This document shows, one piece after another, positions 36,573 through 49,905 of a DNA stretch of 64,000 bases (position 1 is its first letter; the number at the start of each line of letters is the position of its first letter). The DNA is from Delphinus delphis (taxonomy: Eukaryota > Chordata > Mammalia > Artiodactyla > Delphinidae), in assembly GCF_949987515.2 (NCBI RefSeq), contig NC_082686.1, positions 46,601,559 to 46,665,558 on the forward strand, in the 5' to 3' direction. The position numbers and the translations under genes were made by a program. Below the pieces are notes generated by a model that made no database searches, was not told where the DNA came from, and saw only the letters and a list, made by a program, of their open reading frames with translations.

Positions 36573-39234
36573 GCGCTCTAACATTTCTTTCATTCAAAAG
36601 ATTGCTTAAAGCATATTTTACAATTAGAAGTGGAAGAACCAAACCACCTTGTTTACTCTAATAAATTGCGGTTACTCTAGATAAATAAATAAATAAGAAA
36701 TTTAAATGAAAGCATTTGGGGGAGTTACCAAGCAACGTTATCTGTATATTAGCCTTCTTTCTACTATTAAACTGCTCAGGACTAGAACCTCCCATTTCTG
36801 TGCACACAAATCTCCCATTTCTATGCACACAAAAGATGAAGAAAATTGATCATAATCATGGTAATCAAGATGATATCAATTTTAACTTCTTAAGAAGTAT
36901 CCAATTAATGCTTATGATGAAAAAAATATCAGCAAAGAGAAGGGCATGCACTTAAACCTTTACTTGAGCTTTTTCTGGAATGATCAGGTAGTTTGCAGCA
37001 TAGTCAAAGGAAGAGTAGACGTCCATGTAGTGTTAATCCTCTTTCTTTGGTTCCTAAGACTGAATGAATGGACACAATGAAAAATAATAAGTAAAATCTA
37101 GCATACAGAATATGCATGGGGCCCTATTTGGTACAGATACATATTTACAACACTTACTTGGGCTACTTGGTTAGGACTGCAGTAAAGAATTAATCCAAGA
37201 ACAAATACCTGTATTAAGGCACATCACAAGTGCTTTTAATTAAGAGTTAGTTTTAAAATGTTAGCTAAATACTTCTACAGCAATCCATTCTTCCTCAAAA
37301 TCCATTGACAAGCTCTCTTGATCTAGGGCCAGTGTATCTTCAGCAGTGAAAAAAAGCTCGCTCCGATCACCAAAGTAATCACATGATTATAGTTCCCTAG
37401 ACGCTACATTTAGTGTACATAAAATCACACATCTCTGCCCTGTGGGAGAGCACTGGCTTGCATATGCTTTGTTGGATATGCCGAAGAGATTTCTGGCTCA
37501 GTCTGGCTTATTTTGAAGCCATGAGGATTGAACCCTACTCCTCCATTTCCATTCTTCTATGCAGTGTTGGTCATTACCATCCCTTTGACAGTGCTTGTGT
37601 TGAGGTGGTAAGTGAGCCCTCAAAAACAGCCTGGTGTTTCTCCCTCCTATACGACATTGTCAAGTTTAGGGTATTCTCAGCTAAATCAAATGACTTCCAA
37701 AATGGAAGTTATAAGGAATATAAAGTATCAACCCAGGCAGGCAGAAACCTGTAGTTTTTAGTGCCTCTACCTCTCAACCTAATTCTCCTTTGGTTAATAT
37801 TTAATTGGTACTTTGAGATATATGCTTAAAATAAGTGGCGTTCTTTGCTGTATTCTCAGTGTCTAGCACAAATATGTCTATTTAATAAGTGAATCAGTAC
37901 TCTTAAAATGATAAATTAGAAGTTCTTTACAAGATTTTGCATTCCATCTCCTAATTTTACTCTATTTTACCATCTATTACAAGATTAATTTGAGAAATTG
38001 AAGCTAAATTTTGCATACTTCCTTGGTTTTTTTTTTTATCATCCAAGTATGGCTAGGGTAAAATTATTAATACAAGAGACAAAAAATTACTTTTTTTACT
38101 CCTCCACTAATAAGGAAAAGAAAGGCCCAAAGGGAAGAATCAACGTTCCATTTTAATCTTCAATCTCTTATAATTCATTTTTTTATTAGTGAAAAACCGC
38201 TTCTTTTTTCTTTTCAAAACCTAGGAAATCAAGGGGAATTTCTCCTTAGACTTGCCTGTATTATGCTTGAATATATTTTTCTTTCCCAGTCCACCTAAGT
38301 TTGAGCATAGACATAGTGTGCCTGGAGGAAAAGCATAGTTTAAGGAGTCATTTTAATCCCAGATCCCATATGACTTACTCTTTTTTTTCATATTTAAAAT
38401 TAGTATCTGGAGTAGTTAGGCTTCCCCAAGCCATATGCCAACTGCACTAATGATTCAGCGGAAGGAGACCCGTGTAACTCAGGCACTAGTCCTGATAACT
38501 ATCAAATAATAGTCTGATGGAGTACTATTGGGGCAGGGGGTGAGGTATTGATCTTTCAGTATTCGATTCCCTTATATGTGAGAAACATATGCCATCATGG
38601 CTTGTCCAGACCACTCTACCCCCCACCAATGCCAAGGTTGGCTTTTAGTTCCTTCTCTTCTGGTTAGTGCAGTTCCTAAAGGCAGCTGATGATTTCTCAC
38701 TTTAGTTGGAAGAGAACACTGACCAAAGGGGTGAATACAGAGTCCAGTGGAGACAATTCTTTACAACTTTACATTCTGTAAATACTCTCAGAACAAGGAA
38801 ACAAAAAGTAAATATATCAAAAAGAGGGGAAAAAAATGTGACTGAACTAATTACTGTTGTTTATGGGTGCCCACCATGTGCCCTGCACTATGCACACAGG
38901 AACTGTAAATAGACAAATTGTTAAAAATATGTGTATGTAATGGAAGTTTAAAACAGTCACGATTCTCCACTTGCATGCAATCTAGTGTAGAGGCAAAATT
39001 TACTTACATGAAAAGGCAAAATCATAATTAACTCTGATACTCATATTAAGTGTAACAGGTGTTCAAAAAAAAGGCATAGAGTGTGTTATATTGTTATACA
39101 GAGTCATCTTTGGTTTTCCTATCAGTGACATGCACAAGCAATCTTTGTTGACAACCTAAGCAATTACTAAGAAATCATCTTATTTATTCAAACTGCCAGA
39201 GCTGAACCCTTCTCAATAGAGCTTAAGTCATCAC
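36573..39234. other. Intergenic sequence, little recognised
   Basis: No gene. 'tgtttatgggtgcccaccatgtgccctgcactatgc' (38860-38895) resembles an L2/MIR end. The 113-residue frame at 37413-37754 shows no domain. Confidence 0.45.
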
Positions 39235-39390
39235 CCAAGCTCTGGAGCTGGGCTGCTTGGGATCATGTTTTGCCTTTGTTAGATATGTGGCCTTGGGCAA
39301 GTTACTTGATCTCTCTGTGCCTCAGGTTCCATATTTGCAAAGCGAGATATTTCTAGAATGCTCCTCATAGGATTAGAGAATTAAAGTCAT
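39235..39390 (+). repeat. MIR element
   Basis: 'ctctggagctgggctgcttgggatcatg..gatatgtggccttgggcaagttacttgatctctctgtgcctcaggttc..' is a well-preserved MIR sense copy including the core. Confidence 0.92.
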
Positions 39391-40149
39391 AACATTTTTA
39401 GTATAGGGCCTGCGGTAAGTACCACATAAGTATTCACTGTTATTTCTAGTACAGTGGCTGGTGGTAACATTATGACGTATTCTCTATCATTTCTGGTTTC
39501 TACCACCACATAGCTGACCTTCCCCAAGTCATCCGTATAATTTGGGAATAACAGACCAGCACAGTACCTCACAATTGGAAATCCACAATTGCTGGATGAA
39601 AAATCCAAGGCACATAGGGTACAGATAGGTTGAGTATGCCCAGGACGCAGTAGAATATATGATGTGATAACATTGACCTGATCCTCCCATTTCTTTGAGT
39701 GAGGTGAACTCTCTTTTAGAGAGTTCAGAAGACCTCATATCCAGGCTGACAACTTAGGTCAAAATATTGCAGCTCTGTCTGTGTCCTATTTTTACATCTG
39801 CCTGCTTTTCAATCTGAAGCCTCCACTAGCCAGGGGAGGCCTGTGTGTATCGCTGCTTCTTTCTCCCTGAAGGTGTCAGGAGGGTAAATTTGCTCAATAT
39901 CCTGAGATTTTCAGAGATAACTGTCAGTGCAGCATTGCTGGAAAGCAGTAGAAAATTAGACATGATAACCACGTTTCCTTAAATCACTCAGCTACTAGTT
40001 TCATTTTTATTCACAGGGTAATTTTGTACTCTCTTTTCTCCTAAAGAAAAGTCAGAAAGTTCACACCTACATATTCAGCTGAAAAAGGAGTACCCAGTTA
40101 GACTTGGAATAGAAGATCACAGACATACCATACCATACTTTATATTTCT
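39391..40149. other. Intergenic sequence, nothing recognised
   Basis: No supported gene; minus-strand frames at 39387-39738 have no domain. Confidence 0.45.
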
Positions 40150-40320
40150 ATAATGTTTTGCAAAGTTTTTTTTCAAAAGTCATTTTAACGTAGATTATTT
40201 GCATATATCTTTACAATAGGCTTATAAAGTAGAAAATGCAGTTGTCATTGTTACTTTTGATGAGGAAACTGTGGCTTGAAGACTGAAAATGCTTTATTCA
40301 ATCACCTTTTCACACCCCAA
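40150..40320 (-). repeat. MIR fragment
   Basis: 'ataatgttttgcaaag..tttacaataggcttataaagtagaaaatgcagttgtcattgttacttttgatgaggaaactgtggcttgaag' is antisense MIR, strongly diverged. Confidence 0.65.
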
Positions 40321-40824
40321 ATGATATTAATTCCAATTCTCCTGACTCTCAATTTCATTCTCTTTCTAATCTTCGTGACTAAAGCTTGAATTTCCACAAC
40401 TGCTGGTTAAACTGCAAAGAATAGGGTTTAAACTGTTTAGAGAAAATGTCTTAACCTCTCATTGATTTATATTTTACACAGCTACATTTGTAGCAAAAGG
40501 GAAAAAAAAGAAGTACTTACTCTTTTTCATACATCCTTTTGGCCCTGCCACATAAGGGAGAGTCCTAGGATTTGATCAATGAACACACAACTTCAAATTA
40601 TATTATCTGTCCCCATGAACTTCCTTTTCATTACTTCTTGGATCCTAGTTAGTCCTACATGGCTGATAAACAAAAGGTGTCTAGTCCCTGCCCCACCCTT
40701 TATCCCTACCACCTTCCAGACAAGGAAAAAAATCCCCATAATCAAGGTACAAAGACGAGCAAGTATTAAGAGTTTTTCTGAACTGGTAGAAAATGCTCAT
40801 TCTCAAATACACTGGGTAATTAAT

Positions 40825-41010
40825 TAGTTCATACATTCAACAAAATATTTACTAAGAATTTATGATGAGCTAAGCTCTAGAATAGGTGTTAGGAAAATAG
40901 ATTTTAAAGATGATAATAAAATAGTGAAAAGTGAAGTAAAATAAAATAAAAATAAAACAAACCTGATCTCAAAGAGCTTGTGTCCAATGGGAGATCTCAA
41001 TTGTAATGCT
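40825..41010 (+). mobile_element. L2 3' end fragment
   Basis: 'gttcatacattcaacaaaatatttactaagaatttatgatgagctaagctctagaataggtg' and 'cctgatctcaaagagcttg' follow the L2 3' end. Confidence 0.65.
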
Positions 41011-41560
41011 GTATTATAATATAATGCTTTAAGTTGACTGCTCTGAAATGTCCAAGGAAGGCTTCCAGGGGACTGACATAACATACAAAGCCCAGATCCT
41101 ACAGCAACACTAAACTTTTGAGAAAGAGGAAACATCTGTTTCCACTAAAATGCCACCAGGACCCACTGCAAGTTGTCCAGGGACAAGGTGGAAAATGGGG
41201 GCTGGGAAGAGTTGGTGCTCCCCTTCCCCCAGCCAAAGATGTTTTCATAGAGATGAAGTTAGCTTCGGGACAACTTTGAAGAGAAAGAAGGATACAACAG
41301 GCACTTGGAGGTAAATGGGTGGGCGGGAGGGGTTCCAGCCAACTTCCACCTTGGTGTTCTGGGAAGGAGGGCCTGAGGCAAATCTACACTCACTTGACTA
41401 CTTCCTTCTGCCCCACAAATGTTTCCAGAGATTAGGCAGAATTTGGTCACCCTGAGGGATAAGAAAAAGTACACAAATAAAATACAAGAGAGACAAGGCC
41501 CTGGTCAAGGGCAGCAGAGAGGAAAGGTAGAGGGGCAGTGTGTCATTTTTGTCAGTTGTT
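41011..41560. other. Intergenic sequence, nothing recognised
   Basis: No supported gene or repeat. Confidence 0.45.
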
Positions 41561-41561
41561 T

Positions 41562-41800
41562 TTCCCTGAGCAGAATTTTTTTTTTTTTTTTTGCGGTATG
41601 CGGGCCTTTCACTGTTGTGGCCTCTCCCGTTGCGGAGCACAGGCTCCGGACGCGCAGGCTCAGTTGCCATGGCTCACAGGCCCAGCCACTCGGCAGCATG
41701 CGGGATCTTTCCGGACCGGGGCACGAACCCGCGTCCCCTGCATCGGCAGGCGGACTCTCAACCACTGCGCCACCAGGGAAAACCCCTGAGTAAAAATTTT
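41562..41800 (-). repeat. CHR-2-type SINE with TSD, minus strand
   Basis: SINE body about 41576-41783, poly-T at the left. The duplication 'ccctgagcagaatttt' (from 41564) returns as 'ccctgagtaaaaatttt' (from 41784) with small changes. The 'agggaaaaccc' head differs from the usual 'agggaagccc'. Confidence 0.93.
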
Positions 41801-42189
41801 AAGCCCTTTAGGAAGCAAGAATGAATTTTAGAAACTGAGTACAGGTAAACTAGATTTACTTGTTAACTATCGCTAGGATTTTTTTATTTCAAAGCTCTTT
41901 ATTGGAGTATAATTGCTTCACAATACTGTGTTAGTTTCTGTTGTACAACAAAGCAAATCAGCCATATGCATACACATGTCCCCATATTCCCTCCCTCTTG
42001 AGCCTACCCCTCCCATCCTCCCTATCCCACCCCTCTAGGTCACCGCAAAGCTCCAACCTATTTCCCTGTGCTATGCTTCTGCTTCCCACCAGCCAACTAT
42101 TTTACATTCGGTAGTGTGTATATGTCGATGCTACTTTCACTTTGTCCCAGCTTCACCCTCCCACCCCATGTCATCAAGTCCATTCTCTA

Positions 42190-45100
42190 TTTCTACCTCT
42201 TTATTCCTGCCCTGCAACTAGGTTCATCAGTACCATTTTTTTCTTTTTTGATTCCATATATATGCATTAGCATACAGTATTTGTTTTTCTTTTTCTGACT
42301 TACTTCACTCTGTATGACAGATTCTAGGTCCATCCACCTCACTATAAATAACTCAATTTCGTTTCTGAGTAATATTCCATTGTACATATGTGCCACATCT
42401 GCTTTATCCATTCACTTGTCAATGGACATTTAGGTTGCTTCCATGTCCTGGTTATTATCCCACAGTAGTGGGATTGCTGGGTCATATGGTTAGTTCTATT
42501 TTTAGTTTTTTAAGGAACCTCCATACTGTTTTCCATAGTGGTTGTATCAATTTACATTCCCACCAACAGTGTAGGAGGGCACCCTTTTCACCACACCCTT
42601 TCCAGCATTTATTGTTTCCAGCTTTTTTGATAATGGCCATTCTGACTGGCACGAGGTGATACCTCACTGTAGTTTTGATTTGCATTTCTCTAATAATTAG
42701 TGATGTTGAGCATCTTTTCATGTGCCTCTTGGCTATCTGTATGTCTTCCTTGGCAAAATATCTATTTAGGTCTTCCGCCCATTTTGTAACTGGATTGTTT
42801 ATTTTTTTGATATTGAGCTCCATGACCGTTTGTATATTTTGGAGAGTAATCCTTTGTCTGTTGTTTCATTTGCAAATATTTGCTCCCATTCTGAGGGTTG
42901 TCTTTTTGTCTTGTTTATGGTTTCATTTGCTGTGCAAAAGCTTTTAAGTTTAATTAACTCCTATTTGTTTATTTTTATTTCTGTTACTCTAGGAGGTGGG
43001 TCACAAAAGATCTTTCTGTGGTTTATGTCAAAGAGTGTTTTTCCTATGTTTTCCTCAAAGAGTTTTACAGTGTCCGGACTTACATATAAGTCTTTAATCA
43101 ATCTGGAGTTCATTTTTGTGATGGCATGAGGTAGTGTTCTAATTTCATTCTTTTACATGTAGCTGTCCAGTTTTCCCAGCACCACTTATTGAAGAAGCTG
43201 TCTTTTCTCCATTGTATGTTCTTGTCTCCTTTGTCATAAATTAGGTGCCCATATGTGCATGGGGTTTTCTCAGGGCATTCTATCCTGTACCATTGACTTC
43301 TATTTCTGTTTTTGTGCCAGTACTATACTGTCTTGATTACTTTAGCTTTGTAGTATAGTCTGAAGTCAGGGAGACTGATTCCTCCAGCTCTGTTTTTCTT
43401 TCTCAAGATTGCTTTGGATATTTGTGTTTCCATACAAATTGTAAGATTTTTTGTTCTGGTTCTGTGAAGAATGCCATTGGTAGTTTGACAGGGATTGCAT
43501 TGAATCTACAGATTGTTTTGGGTAGTATGGTCATTTTCATAATATTGATTCTTCTAATCAAAGAGCATGGTATATTTCTCCATCTGTTTATGTCACCTCT
43601 GATTTCTTTCAACAGTGTTTTGTAGTTTTCTGAGTACAAGTCTTTCACCTCCTTAGGGAGGTTTATTCCTAGGTATTTTATTCTTTATGTTGCAATGGTA
43701 AATGTGAGTGTTTCCTTAATTTCTCTTTCTGATTTTTCGTTGTTGGTGTATAGGAATGCCAGAGATTTCTGTGCGTTAATTTTGTATCCTGCAACCTTAC
43801 CAAATTCATTGATTAGTTTTAGTAGTTTTCTGGTGGCATCTTTAGGATTTTCTATGTATAGTATCATGTTGCAGTTTTACTTCTTCTTTTCCAATTTGGA
43901 TTCCTTTTATTTCTTTTTCTTCTCTGATTGCTGTGTCTAGGACTTCCAAAACTATGTTGAATAACAGTGGTGAGAGTGGACATCCTTGTCTTATTCCTGA
44001 TCTTAGTGGAAATGCTTTCAGTTTTTCACCATTGAGTATGATGCTTACTGTGGGTTTGTCATATATAGCCTTTATTATGTTGAGGTAGCTTCCCTCTATG
44101 CCCATTTTCTGGAGTTTTTATCATAAATGGTGTTGAATTTTGTCAAAAGATTTTTCTGCATCTATTGAAATGATCAGATGTTTTTTATTCCTTAATTTGT
44201 TAATGTGGTGTATCACATTGATTGATTTGCGTATATTGAAGGATCCTTGCATCCCTGGGATAAATCCCACTTGATCATGGTGTATGATCCTTTTAATGTG
44301 CTGTTGGATTCTGTTTGATAGTATTTTGTTCAGGATTTTTGAATCTATGTTCATCAGTGATATTGGTCTATAATTTTCTTTTTTGGTGATATCTTTTACT
44401 GGTTTTGGTATCTGGGTGATGGTGGCTTCGTAGAATGAATTTGGGAGTGTTTCTCACTCTGCAATTTTTTGGAAGAGTTTGAGAAGGATCTGTTTTAGGT
44501 CTTCTCTAAATGTTTGATAAAATTCACCTGTGAAGCTATCTGGTCCTGGACTTTTGTTTGTTGCAAGATTTTTAATTACGGTTTCAATTTCATTACTTGT
44601 GATAGGTCTGTTTATATTTTCTAATTCTTCCAAGTTCAGTCTTGGAAAATTGTACCCTTCCAAGAATTTGTCCATTTCTTCATAGTTGGCCAGCTTATTG
44701 GCATATAATTGTTTGTAGTAGTCTCTTACAATCCTTTTCATTTCTGCAGTGTCAGTTGTGATTGCTCCTTTTTCATTTCTAATTTTATTGATTTGTATCC
44801 TCTCCCTTTTTTTCTTGATGAGTCTGGCTAATGGTTTATCAATTTTATCTTCTCAAAGAGCCAGGTTTTAGTTTTATTGATCTTTGCCATTTTTTTCTTC
44901 ATTTCTACTTCATTTATTTCTGCTCTGATCTTTATGATTTCTTTCCTTCTCCTGCCTTTGGGTTTTCTTTGTTCTTCTTTCTCTAGTTGTTTTAAGTGTA
45001 GGGTTAGATTGTTTATTTGAGATTTTTTTTTGTTTCTTGAAGTTTTCAAAGTGTTTCTTTGAATGCTATAAACTTCCCACAGCTTTTGCTGCATCCCATA

Positions 45101-45947
45101 GGTTTTGGGTTGTCGTGTTTTCATTGTCATTTGTTTCTATGTATTTTTTAATTTCTTCTTTGATTTCTTCAGTGACCTCTTGGTTATGTAGTAGCGTACT
45201 GTTTAGCCTCCATGTATTTGTCTTTTTTACAGTTTTTTTTCCTGTAATTGATTTCCAATCTCATAGCATTATGGTCAGAAAAGATGCTTGATACAATTTC
45301 AATTTTCTTAAATTTTCCGAGGGTTGATTTGTGACCCAAGATGTGATCTATCCTGGAGAATGTTCCATGTGCACTTGAGAAGAAAGTGTGCTCTGCCACT
45401 TTTGGATGGAATGTTCTATAAATATCAGTTCGATCTATCTTGTCTATTGTGTCATTTAAAGCTTGAGTTTCCTTCTGTTTGGATGATTTGTCCATTGGTG
45501 TAAGTGGGGTGTTAAGTTGCCTACTATTATTGTGTTACTGTCAATTTCTCCTTTCATGGTTGTTAGCATTTGCCTTATGTATTGAGGTACTCCTTTGTTG
45601 GGTGCATAAACATTTATAATTGTTATATCTTCTTCTTTCACTGATCCTTTGATCATTATGTAGTGTCCCTCCTTATCTCTTGTAACATTCTTTATTTTAA
45701 AGTGTATTTTATCTGATATGAGTATTGCTACTCCAGCTTTCTTCTGATTTCCATTTGCATGGAATATCATTTTCTATCCCTTCACTTTCAATCTATATAT
45801 GTCCCTAGGTCTGAAGTGGGTATCTTGTAGACAGCATATATATGGGTCTTGTTTTTGTATCCAATCAGCCACTCTGTGTCTTTTAGTAGGGGCATTTAAT
45901 CCACTTACATTCAAGGTTATTATCGATATGTATGTTCCTATTACCAT
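42190..45947 (-). pseudogene. L1 ORF2 remnant
   Basis: Start inferred at 45947. Blocks: endonuclease ('KKAGVAILISDKIHF', 'INVYAPNKG', frame 45770-45456; 'FSRIDHILG', 45495-45184), RT ('[17 protein letters not shown]', 44741-44454; '[13 protein letters not shown]', 44354-44121; '[17 protein letters not shown]', 44105-43842) and the C-terminal part (43648-42482). The FADD catalytic stretch has been lost or disrupted around 43870-43880, where a short deletion removes the sequence between 'EEVKL' and 'DTIHRKS'. Confidence 0.88.
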
Positions 45948-46061
45948 TTTCTTAATTGTTTTGGGTTTATTTTTGTGGGTCTTTTTCTTCTCTTTTGTTT
46001 CCCGCTTAGAGAAGGTTCTTTAGCATTTGTTGTAAAGTTGGTTTGGTGGTGCTAAATTCTC

Positions 46062-46882
46062 TTAGCTTTTGCTAGTCAGAAAAGCTTTTGACTTCTCCAT
46101 TGAATCTTAATTAGATCCTTTCTGGGTAGAGTAATCCTGGTTGTAGGTTTTTCTCTTTCATCACTTTAAGTATATCCTGCCACTCCCTTCTGGCCTGCAG
46201 TTTCCACTGAAAAATTAGCTGATAACCTTATGGGGATTCCTTTGCATGTTATTTTTTGTTTTTCTCTTGCTGCTTTTAATATTTTTTCTTTGAATTTAAT
46301 TTTATTAGTTTGATTAATATGTGTCTTGGTGTGTTTTTCCTAGGGTTTATCCTGTATGGGACTCTCTGTGCTTCCTGGACTTGGGTGACTATTTCCTTTC
46401 CCATGTTAGGGAAGTTTTCAACTATAATCTCTTCAAATATTTTTGCAGACCCTTTCTCTTCTTATTCTAGGACCCCTATAATTCAAATGTTGGGGCATTT
46501 AGTGTTGTCATAGAGGTCTCTGAGATTGTCTTCAATTCTTTTCATTCTTTTTTCTTTATTCTGCTCCTCGGCAGTTATTTCCACCATTTTGTCTTCCAGT
46601 TCACTTATTCGTTCTTCTGCCTCATTTATTCTGTTATTGATTCCTTCTAGCACATTTTTCATTTCAGTTATTGTGTTGTTCATCTCTGCTTGTTTGTTCT
46701 TTAGTTCTTCTAGATCTTTGTTAAACATTTCTTGTATTTTCTCAATCCATGCTTCCATTCTATTTCTGAGATTCTGGATCATCTTTACTATAATTACTCT
46801 GAATTCTTTTTCAGGTAGATTGCCTAATTCTTCTTCATTTATTTGGTCTTGTAGATTTTTTCCTTGCTCCTTCATCTGTGAC
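46062..46882 (-). pseudogene. L1 ORF1 remnant
   Basis: The open part (to 46483) shows the N-terminal region and a long heptad-like coiled coil ('KDLEELKNKQAEMNNTI', 'RINEAEERISELEDKMVEI'). The frame breaks at 46483 and the C-terminal domain follows in another frame. Start and stop are inferred by alignment to the ORF1 at 54491. Confidence 0.8.
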
Positions 46883-47302
46883 ATATTTTTTGTGCTGTCT
46901 GAATTTTTTTTTTTTAATTGAGTGAGATTTTGCTCCTGTTTCACTGGTTGTTTGGCCTGAGGCTTCCAAGAATGGAGCCTGTAGGCTATTGAGTAGAGCT
47001 GGGTCTTGGTGCTGAGATGAGGACCTCTGTGAGATTTCACTCCTATGAATATTCCTTGGGTCCTGAGGTTCTCTGTTAGTCCAGTGGTTCAGACTTGGAG
47101 CTCCCACTGCAGGAGCTTCTGCCCAACCCCGGGCTCGTGAACCAAGATCCCACAAGCCAGTTCACTCTGGGGTTCCTCCCATCTCCTTGGGCATTAGAGT
47201 ACCCCACCAGCGGCTGGCAGGTGCCTTAGTTATGGGGAGACGCTAACTCTGTGTCTTCCCACACCACCATCTTGACTCTGCCTCCACTATCGATAGGATT
47301 TT

Positions 47303-49262
47303 GTCTTTCTTTGCTCTTTCACTTCTTCTTTCTTTTTTATTTTTATTGTTTATTTTTGAAGCATTCTGACATCCTCTCATAAGAGGACCTTTAGCAGAGA
47401 TACCAAAGGAAAAAAAATCAAATAAATATCTCTTAATCTACCAGTGCAACTCAGTTCTGATATACCCACTGACAATAAATAAATAAGCAAATAAATGAAT
47501 AAATCAATGGCTTTGGGGTTTTAAAATTATAAACAGGACACTGTGACTAGACTGTTATCTGGAGTAGACAGTTGACAGGATGGAAGAGAGGAAGGATAAA
47601 AAATGGTAAAGGAATGAGTCTGTTAGTGCTAAAGTTTAGGTGAAAGAGAAATTCTACATATATCTCAGTCACAGAGTTGGGGGCGGGGGCTGTTCACAAG
47701 CCTAGGGGAACAGCCAACTGAGGTCGTGTCCTAGGCTAAGGCCATATCTACATACTGAAAAAGGGAAGTTAGTATGAGAGTTGTGCAAATCATATACCTT
47801 TCCAAGAAATAGTCCATCTTTAATTAGAATATCTGGGGAATAAGGTGAGAATTGGAGGTGAAAGCACTCCGTTATCTATGTGAGTTGAATTTTTAATGTA
47901 GAGTAATTTTAAGGGTAAAGGTAATTAAATATTTTTTAGCATGACAAACTGTAATTACTAATCAGAGGCCTCTAGCATAGGATGATTATGCTAAGATGGG
48001 GTTTAGAAGCTTAGGATAAGAGCCTGGGCTGCTGGTGGTGAGCACATCCATCTTCCCATCCTGGTTACAACACACTGGGCTTTTCTTAGGGGTGAATGGC
48101 TGTCCACTCTGGTCAGACTTTCATTTTGATTGATGTGCCTCTGCCATTCAGATTGTTAAATATTTCGAATAACATCCCCAGAAACATCTCCATACCAGCA
48201 ATGTGACCCAATGACAAGAAAAGAGCCCTGGACAAGCAGTATTGTTTGGTCCCAGCTGAATATTGCAAAGAGAAATCCTGATGTTACAATATTCTCTTCC
48301 CAATCAGTGGGACTAATCAGCAAGTAGGATCCTTGAGGAACTGCTTATATACTAAAATGAATAACTACATGAAGACAACATATTGTATGGTAACTATCAA
48401 GGAGACTGGCCTTGAGGAAACCAGGACTGTCCATTGGCAGTTAAGAATCCCTTGGAAAACCTAGCCTTCCTGACCCACTCACATGAGCATTCCTGCCTTA
48501 CATCTGGGGAGGAGATATGGGGAAGACCTGGTCTCCTGGAACATTTCCAAGTTCAATAATGCTGAAGATATCTATAATTCAACCAAGAAGAAAAATCTCC
48601 ATTTACTTTTGTACTCTTTCCAACCTTTTCTGCTCTTGCCAGTACCCAGGTAACAGTGCGGTCAGCTTTCAGCCCCGCCACTGTAGTGCACAGACCCCTT
48701 GCCTCATGCCCTGCAAACTTTGGAATGCTTTAACTTTGATGACCTCTTGTGTAAAGTGCAAGGAATGGCGGCCCGATAAATTTAGTATTAAATACGCAAG
48801 GTGACAGTCATTCTGCTTGGGAGCTGAGCAGCAAGGACAAGCTAAGAACAGTAGATGTGCTCTGGAGGACATTCTCCATCCAGAGCAGAGACTGATGGCT
48901 CCAGGCAGCAGCCTGCTGAAATTTATATGAATTTCAGAAATCCAGCTCTCAGCAGGCAGAGAAAATGGAATTACAGGAGGACGCTGAGGACAGGAAGATA
49001 GAAAAGCCTATGCTTCTATATTCAATGAAGGGTTTTTTTTTTTCTTTTGACAAGAGGGCAAGTTTCTTATATAGTTTTTTTGGAACATGTTTTAGTATTT
49101 CCTTTGTCTTGAGACATGTCACTGAACCATGTACAGTATGACAGGCATCTATTCTGATTCAGAAGGAAAAACTATCATGGATTATATGTCTGACATTCAG
49201 GTGTTCCTTGGGCACATCTCACCATATGGAGTTTTGATTTTTTCTGTTTGTTTTTTATTTAG
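47303..49262. other. Intergenic sequence, nothing recognised
   Basis: No repeat or gene assigned. A 95-residue frame at 48517-48804 is Cys-rich by chance; no domain seen. Confidence 0.45.
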
Positions 49263-49354
49263 GAATAACTTTCATCGTATCAACCTTCTCAGATACCTGG
49301 TCCCAGATGACAGAAAACAAGCTGAGACAGCAACAAGTTCTCAAGGCAGGACAG
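49263..49354 (+). other. Exon-like block (candidate only)
   Basis: A 92-bp block preceded by a long pyrimidine-rich tract ending in AG (49232-49262, 'ctgtttgttttttatttag') and followed by 'acag/gtaact', a good donor. One frame is open across it (contains 'NNFHRINLLRYLVPDDRKQ'), but that frame is also open upstream, so openness is weak evidence. I do not recognise the peptide. It could be an exon of an unknown transcript or a chance pattern. Confidence 0.25.
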
Positions 49355-49905
49355 GTAACTGCTTTGCTTCACCTCTAGAGCAGCTTGCATGTGACAACAT
49401 GGCTTTGATTTTCCTTCACGTTCTTTTATCTACCATGTAAATAACTTGAAAAGAAAATACCATGCCCAGATCAAAAAACTGTGTCTGCTATTTACCCTCT
49501 GAGCATTTGCTTTGGTGGAAAGGGAAATCATATCACATACTACATGCATCGTGAATGAATTTTGATTGCTTGCCCCCAGACCATGAGACTTACATGCTAA
49601 CATGAAGAGTCAATAATAACTATATACTTTGCAAGTGCAGGTGAATGGGTGAAGTTTTACTATGGATAGGATTTGACCATGGTAGTAACAGCTAGAGCCA
49701 TAGGGCCAATTTCTCAAAATCTATGCCAAAGCAATTTTTTAAATGACATTCCACCTCCACAGAGATTTGGTTCCTTTTTTCTCTAAATGTATATAGACTG
49801 ACTGTAGAATGGTTTGCTCCTTCAGTCCATGCTGGTATTTCTATAAAAATACTTCACTTGAGCCCAAGAATAGAACCAGAAGCAGGGAGAGAAGTTAGCA
49901 GTTAA
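49355..49905. other. Intergenic sequence, nothing recognised
   Basis: No supported gene or repeat. Confidence 0.45.

Larger units (their letters stand above)
41866..47302 (-). mobile_element. Near-full-length L1 with short 5'UTR and 17-bp TSD
   Basis: Element 41883-47285 on the minus strand. The TSD 'actatcg(c/a)taggatttt' is at 41866-41882 and 47286-47302, one mismatch. The 5' end reads 'ggaggcagagtcaagatgg' and the whole 5'UTR is only about 0.4 kb, with no resemblance to the long GC-rich leader of the L1 at 6086-14001 beyond the ORF-proximal part. ORF1 and ORF2 follow; both are broken. Confidence 0.93.

Noticed and set aside
41419..41824. Frames over the SINE that look like a conserved protein family
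   Set aside because: The same translations recur at 4270, 22142, 52644 and 53162 because each is a CHR SINE; they are repeat shadows.
46526..46921. 131-residue hydrophobic-looking frame on the plus strand
   Set aside because: It is the antisense of the L1 ORF1 coiled coil; similar shadows occur at 11497-11883 and 54271-54894.
48517..48804. 95-residue Cys-rich frame
   Set aside because: No recognisable motif spacing, no splice signals at its edges and no family resemblance.
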